Source: Pseudolactococcus raffinolactis NBRC 100932
Lineage (GTDB): Bacteria; Bacillota; Bacilli; Lactobacillales; Streptococcaceae
Direction: 5' to 3'
DNA length: 41,455 nucleotides
Assembly (NCBI RefSeq): GCF_001591765.1
Contig: NZ_BCVN01000015.1
Location: forward strand, 1-41,455
The translations under genes were made by a program, and so were the position numbers. Positions 14,395 through 22,748 of this stretch are shown in pieces; position 1 is the stretch's first letter; each line of letters opens with the position of its first letter. The notes under the pieces are model-generated. The model did no database searches and had not been told where the DNA came from. It worked only from the letters and a program-made list of their open reading frames with translations.

Positions 14395-14448
14395 TGCACA
14401 TTAAAATAATAGTAGCTATTAAATTGTTTTTTTATTAAAAATAGCTAA
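14395..14448 (+). promoter_or_regulatory. Candidate promoter of the WxL locus with inverted repeat
   Basis: TTGCAC (14395-14400), a 17-bp spacer and TATTAA (14418-14423). An 8-bp perfect inverted repeat TAGCTATT (14414-14421) and AATAGCTA (14441-14448) overlaps the -10 and early leader. Confidence 0.4.
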
Positions 14449-14471
14449 TATTAAAAAAGGGGGTGATTAGG

Positions 14472-15028
14472 ATGAAAAAGACAATTTTGGTTGTGCTATC
14501 TTCTATGTTATTAAGTGGATCGTTACTTGCTAACGCCGATGCGATAAGTCAAGAAACAACTGAAACTGGCATTGTATTTACACAAAAAAAAGTAGTCAGT
14601 TCTCCGCGTAATCCAAAAGATCCGAGGGAACCATTTATAGGGAAGCAAGGCTTTATCGACACTTTCGAAGATGATAATGAACAGAATCATTCGCTAGCGA
14701 CACAAGCGAATCCGAAACTTTTAAGTTGCAATGAGGAAACAGACTTCGGCTTGTCTCATGTACCTGCGAATCTATCATTACAATTGATCATGTTAAAACA
14801 GTTTCTCAATTTGCAAATCAAGAACCATTGTTGATTCAAGGTGCAAAAACAGAAATCACACAAACTAGTCCGGTTAATTTCTTAAAATCTAATCCAAAAG
14901 CAAAAGGTGACACTTCTGCAATATGGACAGATGCTTCAGATGTAAAAATCCATATTCCTGCAGATAAAATCACTAAGGGTATGCACAAAGCAACAGTTGA
15001 TTGGACTTTGGTAGCGGGTGCTAACTAA
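14472..15028 (+). pseudogene. WxL-domain surface protein, frameshifted
   Basis: ATG 14472 follows GGGGGTG by 6 nt and encodes a signal peptide (MKKTILVVLSSMLLSGSLLANADA) and a short Pro/Asp linker with DPREPF. This frame goes astray after FGLSHVPAN (about 14770). The -1 frame continues as ITIDHVKTVSQFANQEPLLI and ends with VDWTLVAGAN, the second WxL motif, at TAA 15026-15028. The join implies loss of one base near 14765-14780. The domain is also shorter than usual and I see no first motif of the G-W-x-L kind. WxL proteins bind peptidoglycan non-covalently on the cell surface. As it stands, translation would give a truncated secreted fragment. Confidence 0.7.
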
Positions 15029-15293
15029 TTGCTCCAATCTAAATCGTATCAAAGCAACGACAGATGATCCAAAGTGGTCAAGTAAGACTTGGGAATGGAA
15101 CAAAGACTTTACTGTCTTGCCAGATGAAGCTAAAAAGGGAAATTCTCAGGCGATTAATGATCCAAGACCTGAGAAAGTGCCAACGTGGGTTTACTTTGCG
15201 ATTGGTGGATTAATATTATTGGTTCTGTTACTTATTCTATTGTTGCTCATTTTAAAGAAACGTCGTAAAAAGAAAGAAGTTGAAGAAAAATGA
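15018..15293 (+). pseudogene. C-terminal remnant of a WxL-interacting (DUF916/DUF3324) protein
   Basis: Only the last 80 or so residues remain: the end of the DUF3324 domain (TWEWNKDFTVLPDEAKKGN), a linker, one hydrophobic membrane helix (VYFAIGGLILLVLLLILLLL) and the basic tail KKRRKKKE. Complete members have about 330-360 residues with a signal peptide, DUF916 and DUF3324 and anchor WxL proteins at the membrane. The remnant begins at the very end of the WxL gene, so a deletion probably fused the two. GTG 15018 is not a convincing start. Confidence 0.7.
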
Positions 15294-15325
15294 TTGATCT
15301 TAGAGGTAACAGAGTTAAGGGGAGC

Positions 15326-15631
15326 ATGGTGAAAAAAATTGTTAAGTGTCTGTTATTGGCGCTTATATTGGTCGTATCTACGGGGTCGGGTCGCTTCATA
15401 TTTCAGCTGAAACTTATGGAGAATTTCAAGTAGAAAAAGTAGCACCATCGCAGGCCACTGTTACCGAGTGCCGGAAGTGGTGCTGACACCACAAATAAAC
15501 TTCCTGTGACAGGAGAGCAAATAGCTATTTGGACTGTATTTGGTGGATTGCTCCTGCTCGCTTTTGTGCTTCTTCTTATTGCTCTGAGAAAAATAAAAGA
15601 AAGGGTGGCAGATGACGTTTTTGAAAAATAA
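15326..15631 (+). pseudogene. Small LPxTG-anchored protein of the WxL locus, frameshifted
   Basis: ATG 15326 after GGGGAG encodes a signal-like start (MVKKIVKCLLLALILVVSTGS). Near 15385-15391 the sense moves to the next frame (HISAETYGEFQVEKVAPSQ). Near 15460 it moves back to LPSAGSGADTTNKLPVTGE, giving the sortase motif LPVTG, a hydrophobic helix (WTVFGGLLLLAFVLLLIAL) and the basic tail RKIKER, to TAA 15629-15631. Small LPxTG proteins of about 100-130 residues are regular members of WxL clusters. Two frame changes make a functional product unlikely. Confidence 0.7.
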
Positions 15632-16483
15632 AAAGCACTACGTGTGTGCATCAATGGCTATTGCCATCGCTTTAAGTATGATGCTCGTTGGAACGAAAGC
15701 GAAGGTGAGATTTATACCTATAACATTTATGTTTATAGTGAATCAAATCCAAATACCACCTATACTTATGTTGACCCGTGGACTGGCTTGTCATTTAAGT
15801 CGGATAAAGTAACAGTTGGTAGTGAGAAAGTTGGGAATTATGTGCCAGCTCATGTGGGTAATACGATTGATTGGACAAATAAACTTTATACCGAAACGAA
15901 TGTCCCAACAGGTTATGTTTACGTCCCAAGTCGTCTGTTACCACCGACTATGTCACAGCCAACAACGACAGAAGTCAAGGATGCTGTAACACCATCAAAT
16001 ACGATTATTTATGTCTACGATCCTAGCTATAAGGGAAGTTTGACACTTTCTACTGTACCCAATCTTGATTTTGGTGCCCAATTAATTTCACCTGAAAATA
16101 GAGGCAAACTCTATCCAGTAACTTTTTCAGATGACTTAACCGTGACTGATGACCGTAGAATTGTTAAAGATGGCTGGCATTTATCAGTTCAGCAAGCAGC
16201 ACCTCTTACATCAACAGACGGTAAAACGGTGTTAAGAAACGCCATTTTCTTTCGTGAAGTAGATGGTGGGACACTAAAGCCTCTAGAAGGTGGTGGTGAT
16301 CTAGCTGTTTATAACTATGTATCTCAAGCAGCTTTAGGGGTTCAAGAAATAGTTAAACCAACAAGTAATTGGAACAAAAAAGCAGATGGAGCAGGTTTCT
16401 ACCTTAAAGATAATGGTAAATTGAAGGCAGGAGATTATTCGACTGTTCTAACATGGACATTGGGGGCAGGACCAAGTCAGTAA
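15612..16483 (+). pseudogene. WxL-domain surface protein, frameshift after the signal peptide
   Basis: ATG 15612 with GGGTGG upstream opens a signal peptide (MTFLKNKKHYVCASMAIAIA...MMLVGTKA) that overlaps the end of the LPxTG gene. The sense then moves by -1 near 15700 to EGEIYTYNIYVYSESNP and stays open to TAA at 16481-16483. This frame has a central Pro/Thr-rich region and a complete WxL domain: GSLTLSTVPNLDFG, first motif DGWHLSVQQ and second motif LTWTLGAGP. The body is well preserved, so the lesion is probably recent, but without the signal peptide the protein cannot be exported. Confidence 0.75.
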
Positions 16484-16531
16484 CTGATGCAATGTGTAAC
16501 CTTTTAGCAGGTTTACTAATATAAGATGAAA

Positions 16532-16574
16532 AAATAGCACTTTCAATCAAGTATTCAGATTGAAAGTGCTATTT
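16532..16574. terminator. Perfect 17-bp hairpin after the WxL locus
   Basis: AAATAGCACTTTCAATC (16532-16548) pairs perfectly with 16558-16574; 9-nt loop. The T tail is short on the plus strand (ATTTGCTT); on the minus strand an A-run precedes it. It ends the WxL locus transcript. Confidence 0.75.
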
Positions 16575-16650
16575 GCTTAAATTTTATATATTTTGTTACT
16601 GGTAAGAAAAGATAAAGAGACTGTGAGAATAATACTTTTTTGGGAGAAGC

Positions 16651-16684
16651 AAAACGCCCACTCTTAAATTGAGTGGACGTTTTT
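16651..16684 (-). terminator. Terminator of the LysM-CHAP hydrolase gene
   Basis: On the minus strand AAAACGTCCACTC and GAGTGGGCGTTTT form a 13-bp stem with one wobble and a 6-8 nt loop. It starts right after the stop codon of the hydrolase. Confidence 0.75.
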
Positions 16685-16687
16685 GAT

Positions 16688-18226
16688 TTAATAATCCATG
16701 TGGATGTAAGATGCGGCATTTTTAGGAATGGTACGGATGCTAGTTTTGCCTAAGCCAGCTGCGGCGTTCATTTCTTTGACAGTGACAGTATCACCAGAAA
16801 CACCGATAACAACTGCAACGTGACCATAAGTGGCATCAGCTCCTGCACTACCAGGTGCAAAGACCGCAATGGTCAAATTGGCAACAGGTTGGTCATCAAC
16901 ACGGAGCCCTTCACGGCTGGCATTGGCTGCCCAGTCTTTAGCGTTGCCCCACCAATCACCCATACGTGCTTTGAAAACGTCTTTGGCATACCATGTACAG
17001 TTTCCAGCAGTGTAAGTGTTACCAGTGCTATAAGGACCTTGGTTGACATCGATTGGTACCGCAAGGTCGCCATCAAAATCAACATAATCTTTGAGTAAGT
17101 CATACCATTTTTGAGCATTTTGCTCGATGATACTTACTTGTGTTTGAGGATCTGTTAATGCAACGCCCTCATAGTAAAGTGACCAGTCAAGACTTGCTTG
17201 TTTTGGATCCGTTGCATTACCAACGATATCTTTAACCTTGGTGAAAGCACCATTTAATTCCGTAGAAACTAACTTGAGCTGCACATCAAGTGATAAGGTT
17301 CTGGCTTCAGCTTTAGACCAACGGTTACCATTGATCATATTAGACCAACCAGACCACTGGAAAACACCAGCTACGCCGCCAGAATGATTGACAGCTTCGG
17401 GATTGAAACCTGATTCGCGTTCAGCTACTGCCATTGCGCCTGAAGCACCTTCAAGTGTGAAACCTTCTTGTGCCATCAAGTGATTCGCGATATCAATGGC
17501 GTTTTGCGCATTAGCTATGGTTAGATTAGTCTCGCTAGCTAAGGTTTCTGCTGTAATGGTTAGGATACCACCTTTGATCGTCTGGGCAGGTTTGATAACT
17601 AATTCCTGACCCGCAAAAATATAATCGGGGCTAGGGAGTTTTGAGTGCTTGGTGATGTCCTCAACTGAGACCTTTTGTGCTTGCGCGATGTCCCATAAGG
17701 TGTCACCAGGTTTAACAATATAGGTTACAGCTGGGATGATGATGGGGTCAGGGCGCTTGGCAGCAACAGCAGGTTTGATGATCAGTTCTTGGCCAATATA
17801 AATGAAATCTGTATTGGTCAGCTTAGAATTTTTAATGATATCCTCAACTGAGACGTTTTGCGCTTGTGCGATGTCCCATAGCGTATCGCCAGGTTTAACG
17901 GTATAGGTTATAGCTGGCTGAGCTTTTGCAGGCGCTGCTGGTGTTGCAGTAGCAGCGACTGCTTGCGCTGGTTGGCTAGTTTCAATTGTTTGACCTGCTA
18001 CAATTTGAGCAGGATTCGAAATCCCGTTGAGTGCCGTGAGTGCTTCAACACTCGTATTAAATTTTTGCGCGATATGCCAAAGGCTATCGCCAGGTTCAAC
18101 GGTGTAAGTGTCTGCCGATGCAGCATTTGAGAATGCTAAAACACCCGCGACAGTACTAGCACTTAGCGCAAATTTCACTGTAGTTTTCTGATAATTATTG
18201 ATGGTTGGTTGATCGTGCTTACCCAT
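16688..18226 (-). CDS. Secreted cell-wall hydrolase: three LysM, lysozyme-like and CHAP domains
   Basis: A 512-residue precursor with a signal region (residues 1-38, ending SNAASA). LysM repeats at about 39-84, 107-152 and 168-213 should bind peptidoglycan; the second and third are almost identical (TVKPGDTLWDIAQAQ and IVKPGDTLWDIAQAQ), pointing to recent duplication. Residues about 235-375 resemble the phage-tail lysozyme family (AMAVAERESGFNPEAVNHSGGVAGVFQW, with a likely catalytic Glu). Residues 403-512 are a CHAP amidase/endopeptidase domain with Cys410 in GNCTWYAK and His469 in YGHVAVV. The role is probably cell separation or wall turnover. AGAAGGGAT precedes the ATG. It lies alone between two terminators and is divergent from livH. 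Confidence 0.85.
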   Translation of the reverse strand: MGKHDQPTINNYQKTTVKFALSASTVAGVLAFSNAASADTYTVEPGDSLWHIAQKFNTSVEALTALNGISNPAQIVAGQTIETSQPAQAVAATATPAAPAKAQPAITYTVKPGDTLWDIAQAQNVSVEDIIKNSKLTNTDFIYIGQELIIKPAVAAKRPDPIIIPAVTYIVKPGDTLWDIAQAQKVSVEDITKHSKLPSPDYIFAGQELVIKPAQTIKGGILTITAETLASETNLTIANAQNAIDIANHLMAQEGFTLEGASGAMAVAERESGFNPEAVNHSGGVAGVFQWSGWSNMINGNRWSKAEARTLSLDVQLKLVSTELNGAFTKVKDIVGNATDPKQASLDWSLYYEGVALTDPQTQVSIIEQNAQKWYDLLKDYVDFDGDLAVPIDVNQGPYSTGNTYTAGNCTWYAKDVFKARMGDWWGNAKDWAANASREGLRVDDQPVANLTIAVFAPGSAGADATYGHVAVVIGVSGDTVTVKEMNAAAGLGKTSIRTIPKNAASYIHMDY

Positions 18227-18273
18227 GTATTCTATCCCTTCTTTATGATACGGTAATTTACTATATGTTCTAT

Positions 18274-18282
18274 ATTATATCA
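18274..18282 (-). promoter_or_regulatory. Extended -10 promoter of the LysM-CHAP gene
   Basis: The minus strand reads TGATATAAT, a perfect extended -10; a weak TTCGTA lies 17 bp upstream. Confidence 0.6.
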
Positions 18283-18351
18283 CAGACTACCTCAAATACG
18301 AAACAATAGATAAATTTTTGATTAAGAATCAATTAAATCAATCGAACCAAC

Positions 18352-18379
18352 TTGAATTTTCAGAAAATTATGGTAAAAT
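18352..18379 (+). promoter_or_regulatory. livH promoter with a perfect CodY box
   Basis: TTGAAT (18352-18357), a 16-bp spacer and extended -10 TGGTAAAAT (18371-18379). AATTTTCAGAAAATT (18355-18369) matches the CodY consensus at all 15 positions and covers the -35 and spacer, so CodY should repress livHMGF when branched-chain amino acids are plentiful. Confidence 0.85.
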
Positions 18380-18401
18380 GAGTAAGATAATTATCTAATT
18401 T

Positions 18402-18431
18402 AGCGGGACATGATAAACGTTTCATGTCGCT
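18402..18431 (+). other. Leader hairpin of livH
   Basis: AGC-GG-GACATGA (18402-18413) pairs with TCATGTC-GCT (18422-18431) with a GG bulge, followed only by TTTG. It may stabilise the mRNA or act as a weak attenuator. The livJ3 leader has a similar bulged hairpin. Confidence 0.45.
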
Positions 18432-18474
18432 TTGAAAGATATGACATAATAAATTAATAAAATGGAGAAAAGCA

Positions 18475-19356
18475 ATGCAAATTATTGTCAATGGCTTGAT
18501 TCTCGGTAGTGTCTACGCGCTGATTGCGCTTGGTTATACTATGGTTTACGGGATTATTAAGCTGATTAACTTTGCGCACGGCGACGTCTATATGATGGGC
18601 GCTTTTATGGGCTATTATTTTATCAACAGCTTACACATGAACTTTTTCGTCGCCCTGATTTTATCAATGGCGGGTTGTGCCTTATTAGGTATGGCCATCG
18701 AATTTTTGGCCTATCGCCCTTTGCGGAAGTCGACCAAAGTCGCAGCCTTGATTACAGCGATTGGTGTGTCATTTTTACTTGAAAATGTCATGATTTATTT
18801 CGTTGGCTCTGCCTCACGTCAATTTCCGAGTGCCATTAAGGTGAGCAAATATGCCTTTGCTGGCGTTACCATCACCAACGTTCAGTTGATGATCCTGGTG
18901 ACAGCCGTGATTTTGATGGTGCTCTTGCAGCTCATCGTCAAAAAAACGAAGATGGGGAAAGCCATGCGTGCGGTCTCTGTCGAAGCTGACGCAGCCCGTC
19001 TGATGGGGATAAATGTCGATCGGACGATTAGCTTCACCTTTGCTCTAGGCTCAGCACTTGCTGGTGCGGCAGGTGTTTTGATCGGTCTTTACTACGGTTC
19101 AATCGACCCACTTATGGGAATGGCGCCAGGGCTAAAAGCCTTTGTTGCGGCTGTTCTCGGTGGGATCGGTATTATTCCTGGTGCCGCGCTCGGTGGGATT
19201 GTTATTGGTCTACTCGAAACAGTGGCGCAATCCTTGCCTGGTAAGCTTTCCTGGGTTGCAGGTTACAAGGATGCCGTTGTTTACGCCGTCCTCATTATCA
19301 TTCTTTTAATCCGTCCTGCCGGCATTCTCGGTAAAAACGTGAAAGAGAAGGTGTAA
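18475..19356 (+). CDS. livH: Branched-chain amino acid ABC transporter permease LivH
   Basis: A 293-residue inner-membrane permease with about eight hydrophobic segments. Typical LivH features are the N-terminal GLILGSVYALIALGYTMVYGIIKLINFAHGD and the cytoplasmic loop KTKMGKAMRAVSVEADAARLMGIN that contacts the ATPases. With LivM it forms the membrane channel for Leu, Ile and Val. GGAGA precedes the ATG, and livM follows after 4 bp. The binding proteins are about 6 kb upstream, separated by the WxL locus and the hydrolase. Confidence 0.95.
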   Translation: MQIIVNGLILGSVYALIALGYTMVYGIIKLINFAHGDVYMMGAFMGYYFINSLHMNFFVALILSMAGCALLGMAIEFLAYRPLRKSTKVAALITAIGVSFLLENVMIYFVGSASRQFPSAIKVSKYAFAGVTITNVQLMILVTAVILMVLLQLIVKKTKMGKAMRAVSVEADAARLMGINVDRTISFTFALGSALAGAAGVLIGLYYGSIDPLMGMAPGLKAFVAAVLGGIGIIPGAALGGIVIGLLETVAQSLPGKLSWVAGYKDAVVYAVLIIILLIRPAGILGKNVKEKV

Positions 19357-19360
19357 GCTG

Positions 19361-20320
19361 ATGAAAAAAAATCTAAAAACAAATCTCATCTGGCTAGCGA
19401 TTATTGCCGTTGTCTATGCGATCCTTTCAGCCTTAATCGTCGCGGGCATCATTAATGCTTTCGTTGCACAGATCATCACGCAAATCGGGATCAACCTAAT
19501 CGTTGCTGTCGGCCTCAACCTCGTCATCGGCTTTACAGGACAATTCTCGTTTGGCTCGGCTGGCTTCATGGCGATTGGCGCTTATACATCGGCCATCGTC
19601 ACAGCACGTATGGCACCGACTTGGGGCACGATCTTCTTGTCAATGCTGATTGGCGCGATTATAGCCGGTATTGTTGCAGTCATCGTTGGCTACCCAACCC
19701 TACGTTTGAAGGGTGATTACTTGGCCATTGCGACGCTTGGTGTTTCTGAAATCATTCGGATTTTGATCATGAATGGTGGCGATTTAACCAATGGTGCAGC
19801 CGGTTTATCAGGGATTATCCTCTTTACAGACTGGGGGATGACTTTCATCTTTGCAGTTGTAATTATCATTCTGATTCTGAATTTCATCAATTCACCATCA
19901 GGTCGTGCCACGCTTTCCGTTCGTGAAGACGAAATTGCTTCTGAGTCCATGGGTGTCAATGTTACACGTGTCAAAGTGATTGCGTTCACGCTTGGTGCTA
20001 TGGTGACAGCCATTGCTGGTAGCCTCTATGCAGGCTTTATCGGAACGGTCACACCGAAAGACTTTACTTGGATGAAATCGGTGGATGCCTTGATCATCGT
20101 TGTACTTGGTGGTTTGGGTTCTATCACAGGGACTGTTATCGCAGCCATTATTTTAGGCTTACTCAACATGTTCCTTCAAGATTTCGGTGCTATCCGAATG
20201 ATTATCTACTCACTTGTCTTGATCTTAGTGATGATTTTCCGTCCGGGTGGCTTGCTTGGCACATGGGAATTCAAAATCTCACGGTTCTTCAATAAAAAAG
20301 AAAATAAGGAGGCTAAATAA
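19361..20320 (+). CDS. livM: Branched-chain amino acid ABC transporter permease LivM
   Basis: A 319-residue membrane protein, partner of LivH. It has the family motif VGLNLVIGFTGQFSFGSAGFMAIGAY near residue 50, YPTLRLKGDYLAIATLG and the coupling loop SPSGRATLSVREDEIASESMGVN. The last residues are basic (FFNKKENKEAK). The stop TAA (18 bp after the last hydrophobic segment codons) overlaps the livG ATG by one base, so the operon is translationally coupled. Confidence 0.95.
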   Translation: MKKNLKTNLIWLAIIAVVYAILSALIVAGIINAFVAQIITQIGINLIVAVGLNLVIGFTGQFSFGSAGFMAIGAYTSAIVTARMAPTWGTIFLSMLIGAIIAGIVAVIVGYPTLRLKGDYLAIATLGVSEIIRILIMNGGDLTNGAAGLSGIILFTDWGMTFIFAVVIIILILNFINSPSGRATLSVREDEIASESMGVNVTRVKVIAFTLGAMVTAIAGSLYAGFIGTVTPKDFTWMKSVDALIIVVLGGLGSITGTVIAAIILGLLNMFLQDFGAIRMIIYSLVLILVMIFRPGGLLGTWEFKISRFFNKKENKEAK

Positions 20321-21084
20321 TGGCGCTTCTTGAAGTTAAAAATCTAACTAAAAATTTTGGTGGCTTGACGGCTGTCGGTGATGTGAATATCGAGCTTGGT
20401 GCTTCGGAACTTGTGGGTCTTATCGGGCCAAATGGCGCTGGTAAAACAACACTATTTAACCTTTTGACTGGCGTGTATGAGCCATCTGAAGGAACGGTGA
20501 GTTTAGATGGTAAAATTCTAAACGGTATGCCGACTTATAAAATCGCTGCTGCTGGTTTATCACGGACCTTCCAAAATATCCGCTTGTTTAAAGATTTGAG
20601 CGTTTTGGAAAATGTGTTGATTGCTATGGGCACACGTAAAAAATCTAAATTGATCGAATCATTTTTGCGCTTGCCAGGCTATTATAAGCAAGAAGCAGAA
20701 ATGAAAAAAGAAGCACTAGAATTACTGGCCATCTTTGACTTAGATGTCAAACATGATAGCTTAGCGAAAAACTTGCCTTATGGTGAACAACGTCGTTTGG
20801 AAATCGTTCGGGCACTTGCAACACAACCTAAAATTCTATTTTTAGACGAGCCAGCAGCCGGCATGAATCCGCAAGAAACAGCGGAATTGACAGCCTTGAT
20901 CAAACAAATTCAGCAACAGTTTAATATCACAATTCTTTTAATCGAACATGATATGAGCTTGGTTATGAATGTCACAGAGCGGATCTACGTGCTGGAATAT
21001 GGTCGCCTCATCGCCCACGGTACACCAGATGAAATCAAGCATAACAAGCGCGTAATCGAAGCATATCTAGGAGGAGAAGCATAA
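20320..21084 (+). CDS. livG: Branched-chain amino acid ABC transporter ATPase LivG
   Basis: A 254-residue cytoplasmic ATPase. Walker A GPNGAGKTT (about 36-44), a signature region with an atypical LPYGEQRRLE in place of LSGGQ (as usual in LivG), Walker B ILFLDEPAAGMN, and switch histidine in LLIEHDM. AAGGAGG (20306-20312) lies in the end of livM, and the genes overlap by one base on each side. It energises uptake together with LivF. Confidence 0.95.
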   Translation: MALLEVKNLTKNFGGLTAVGDVNIELGASELVGLIGPNGAGKTTLFNLLTGVYEPSEGTVSLDGKILNGMPTYKIAAAGLSRTFQNIRLFKDLSVLENVLIAMGTRKKSKLIESFLRLPGYYKQEAEMKKEALELLAIFDLDVKHDSLAKNLPYGEQRRLEIVRALATQPKILFLDEPAAGMNPQETAELTALIKQIQQQFNITILLIEHDMSLVMNVTERIYVLEYGRLIAHGTPDEIKHNKRVIEAYLGGEA

Positions 21085-21794
21085 TGGCTATGTTAGAAGT
21101 TAAAAACCTTGACGTCCATTATGGTGTCATCCAAGGTGTTCGGAACGTCTCTTTTGAGGTCAATCAAGGCGAAGTTGTTTCCTTAATCGGTGCCAATGGT
21201 GCTGGAAAAACGTCGATTCTTCGGACGATCTCAGGACTCGTGAGACCTTCTAATGGGACAATTACCTTTGAAGGACAAGAGATTCAAAAAACACCCGCTC
21301 AAAAAATTGTGGCAAGTGGTCTATCTCAAGTCCCAGAAGGCCGTCATGTTTTCCCAGGCCTCTCTGTCTTAGAAAATTTGGAAATGGGTGCCTTCTTGCG
21401 TAAAAATCATGAAGAAAATGCCCAAAATCTCAAGCACGTTTTCCAACGTTTTCCACGTCTGGAAGAACGTAAAACACAGGATGCTGCAACCCTTTCAGGC
21501 GGTGAACAACAAATGCTTGCCATGGGCCGTGCATTAATGAGCCAACCTAAGCTCTTATTGTTGGATGAGCCATCAATGGGATTGGCGCCCATCTTTATCC
21601 AAGAAATTTTTGAGATCATCAAAGATATCCAAAAACAAGGCACAACTGTTTTATTGATCGAGCAAAATGCCAATATAGCGCTCTCTATCGCTGATCGCGG
21701 TTATGTTTTGGAAACAGGTAAAGTCATCTTATCTGGTACAGGTAAAGAATTACTTGCGTCAGATGAAGTCCGTAAGGCTTATCTAGGTGGATAA
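21084..21794 (+). CDS. livF: Branched-chain amino acid ABC transporter ATPase LivF
   Basis: A 236-residue ATPase: Walker A GANGAGKTS, family motif SQVPEGRHVFPGLSVLENL, signature LSGGEQQMLAMGRAL, Walker B LLLLDEPSMGLAP and switch region LLIEQNAN. The ATG overlaps the livG stop; GGAGGAG precedes it. A terminator follows 23 bp after the stop and closes the livHMGF operon. Confidence 0.95.
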   Translation: MAMLEVKNLDVHYGVIQGVRNVSFEVNQGEVVSLIGANGAGKTSILRTISGLVRPSNGTITFEGQEIQKTPAQKIVASGLSQVPEGRHVFPGLSVLENLEMGAFLRKNHEENAQNLKHVFQRFPRLEERKTQDAATLSGGEQQMLAMGRALMSQPKLLLLDEPSMGLAPIFIQEIFEIIKDIQKQGTTVLLIEQNANIALSIADRGYVLETGKVILSGTGKELLASDEVRKAYLGG

Positions 21795-21817
21795 TCTAAA
21801 AATGAGGCTGTTGCCTT

Positions 21818-21846
21818 AAAAGTACGCAGTTGAAGCGTGCTTTTTT
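21818..21846 (+). terminator. Terminator of livHMGF
   Basis: AAAAGTACGC (21818-21827) pairs with GCGTGCTTTT (21835-21844), one wobble, followed by TT. Confidence 0.85.
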
Positions 21847-21857
21847 GCTAATATTCG

Positions 21858-21866
21858 TGGTAAAAT
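21858..21866 (+). promoter_or_regulatory. Extended -10 promoter of the CBS-ACT gene
   Basis: TGGTAAAAT directly after the livF terminator, 40 bp before the start codon. Confidence 0.5.
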
Positions 21867-21906
21867 AAAAGTAATGATAGGGTTATAAGAAAGTGAGTAA
21901 ACAACT

Positions 21907-22566
21907 ATGGCAGTAAAAGATTTTATGACCAAAAAAGTCATCTACGTCTCTCCGACGACTAAAGTAGCAAAAGCTGCTGATATCATGAAAGAACAAGGGA
22001 TTCATCGACTTCCTGTGATTGAAAATGATAAATTAGTCGGCTTGGTCACAGCGGGTACGATTGAGAAGGCAAGTCCATCTGTGGCGACGTCCTTATCCGT
22101 ATATGAGATGAACTATTTATTGAATAAAACGACAGTCGGTGAAGTCATGATTCGTGAAGTTTTGACGATTTCAAAATATGCGTCACTTGAAGATGCCGTC
22201 TATCGTATGCGCCAGAATAATGTCGGTGTTTTGCCAGTCGTTGATCATGATCAAATCAGCGGGGTGATTACGGATAAAGACGTTTTTGGTGCCTTCTTGA
22301 AAATTGCAGGCTACGGAGAATCGGGCGTTCGGGTCCGTCTACTCATGCCGGATGTCATGGGATCTTTGGCTAAAGTTGCAGATCTCCTAGCTGATAAAGC
22401 TTTAGATGTTAGAAGTATCGTCCAAATCAACAACGACAATAAAAAGACAGTCGTTGAAATCCAATTGACAGGCACACTCAGCCCGGAAGAAATTGAACAA
22501 GCTTTAGTTGCCGCTGGATTTGAAGTCGATGAGATTCATGAGACTGAAAGCAAGCTAGTTAGGTAA
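21907..22566 (+). CDS. CBS-domain protein with C-terminal ACT domain (AcuB-like)
   Basis: A 219-residue soluble protein. Two CBS motifs (residues 1-60, VKDFMTKKVIYVSPTTKVAKAADIM, and about 77-135, VGEVMIREVLTISKYASLEDAVYRM...GVITDKDVF) form an adenine-nucleotide-binding pair. Residues about 140-212 form an ACT domain (VRVRLLMPDVMGSLAKVADLL), which often binds amino acids. Proteins of this layout are annotated AcuB-like and commonly follow livF in streptococci and lactococci, suggesting a link with branched-chain amino acid metabolism, but no activity can be assigned. It has its own extended -10 and terminator. Confidence 0.85.
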   Translation: MAVKDFMTKKVIYVSPTTKVAKAADIMKEQGIHRLPVIENDKLVGLVTAGTIEKASPSVATSLSVYEMNYLLNKTTVGEVMIREVLTISKYASLEDAVYRMRQNNVGVLPVVDHDQISGVITDKDVFGAFLKIAGYGESGVRVRLLMPDVMGSLAKVADLLADKALDVRSIVQINNDNKKTVVEIQLTGTLSPEEIEQALVAAGFEVDEIHETESKLVR

Positions 22567-22596
22567 ACTGCTCCGCAATTTCAAATAAATATGGTA

Positions 22597-22622
22597 AAAT
22601 AGACGAATAAGTCTATTTTTTA
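22597..22622 (+). terminator. Terminator after the CBS-ACT gene
   Basis: AAATAGAC (22598-22605) pairs with GTCTATTT (22612-22619), loop GAATAA, then a T run. The gap 22623-22748 that follows shows no good promoter or ORF. Confidence 0.75.
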
Positions 22623-22748
22623 TACCGAAAATAAAGTCATGAACGATTTAGGCTTCCGTAAGCATTAGCCCTAAAAAGATAAGTTTTGAAAGCCAGTGGA
22701 TGTGAAAATAAGAGGCACCAATCAACTTGATTAGAAAGTGTGACCCCG

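Noticed and set aside
18407-18424. cre site in the livH leader (TGATAAACGTTTCA)
   Set aside because: The central CG is out of register with the consensus; the palindrome is explained by the leader hairpin.
22639-22668. 9-codon ORF MNDLGFRKH in the gap before the RDD gene
   Set aside because: No good ribosome binding site or promoter of its own; the gap shows nothing else to support it.
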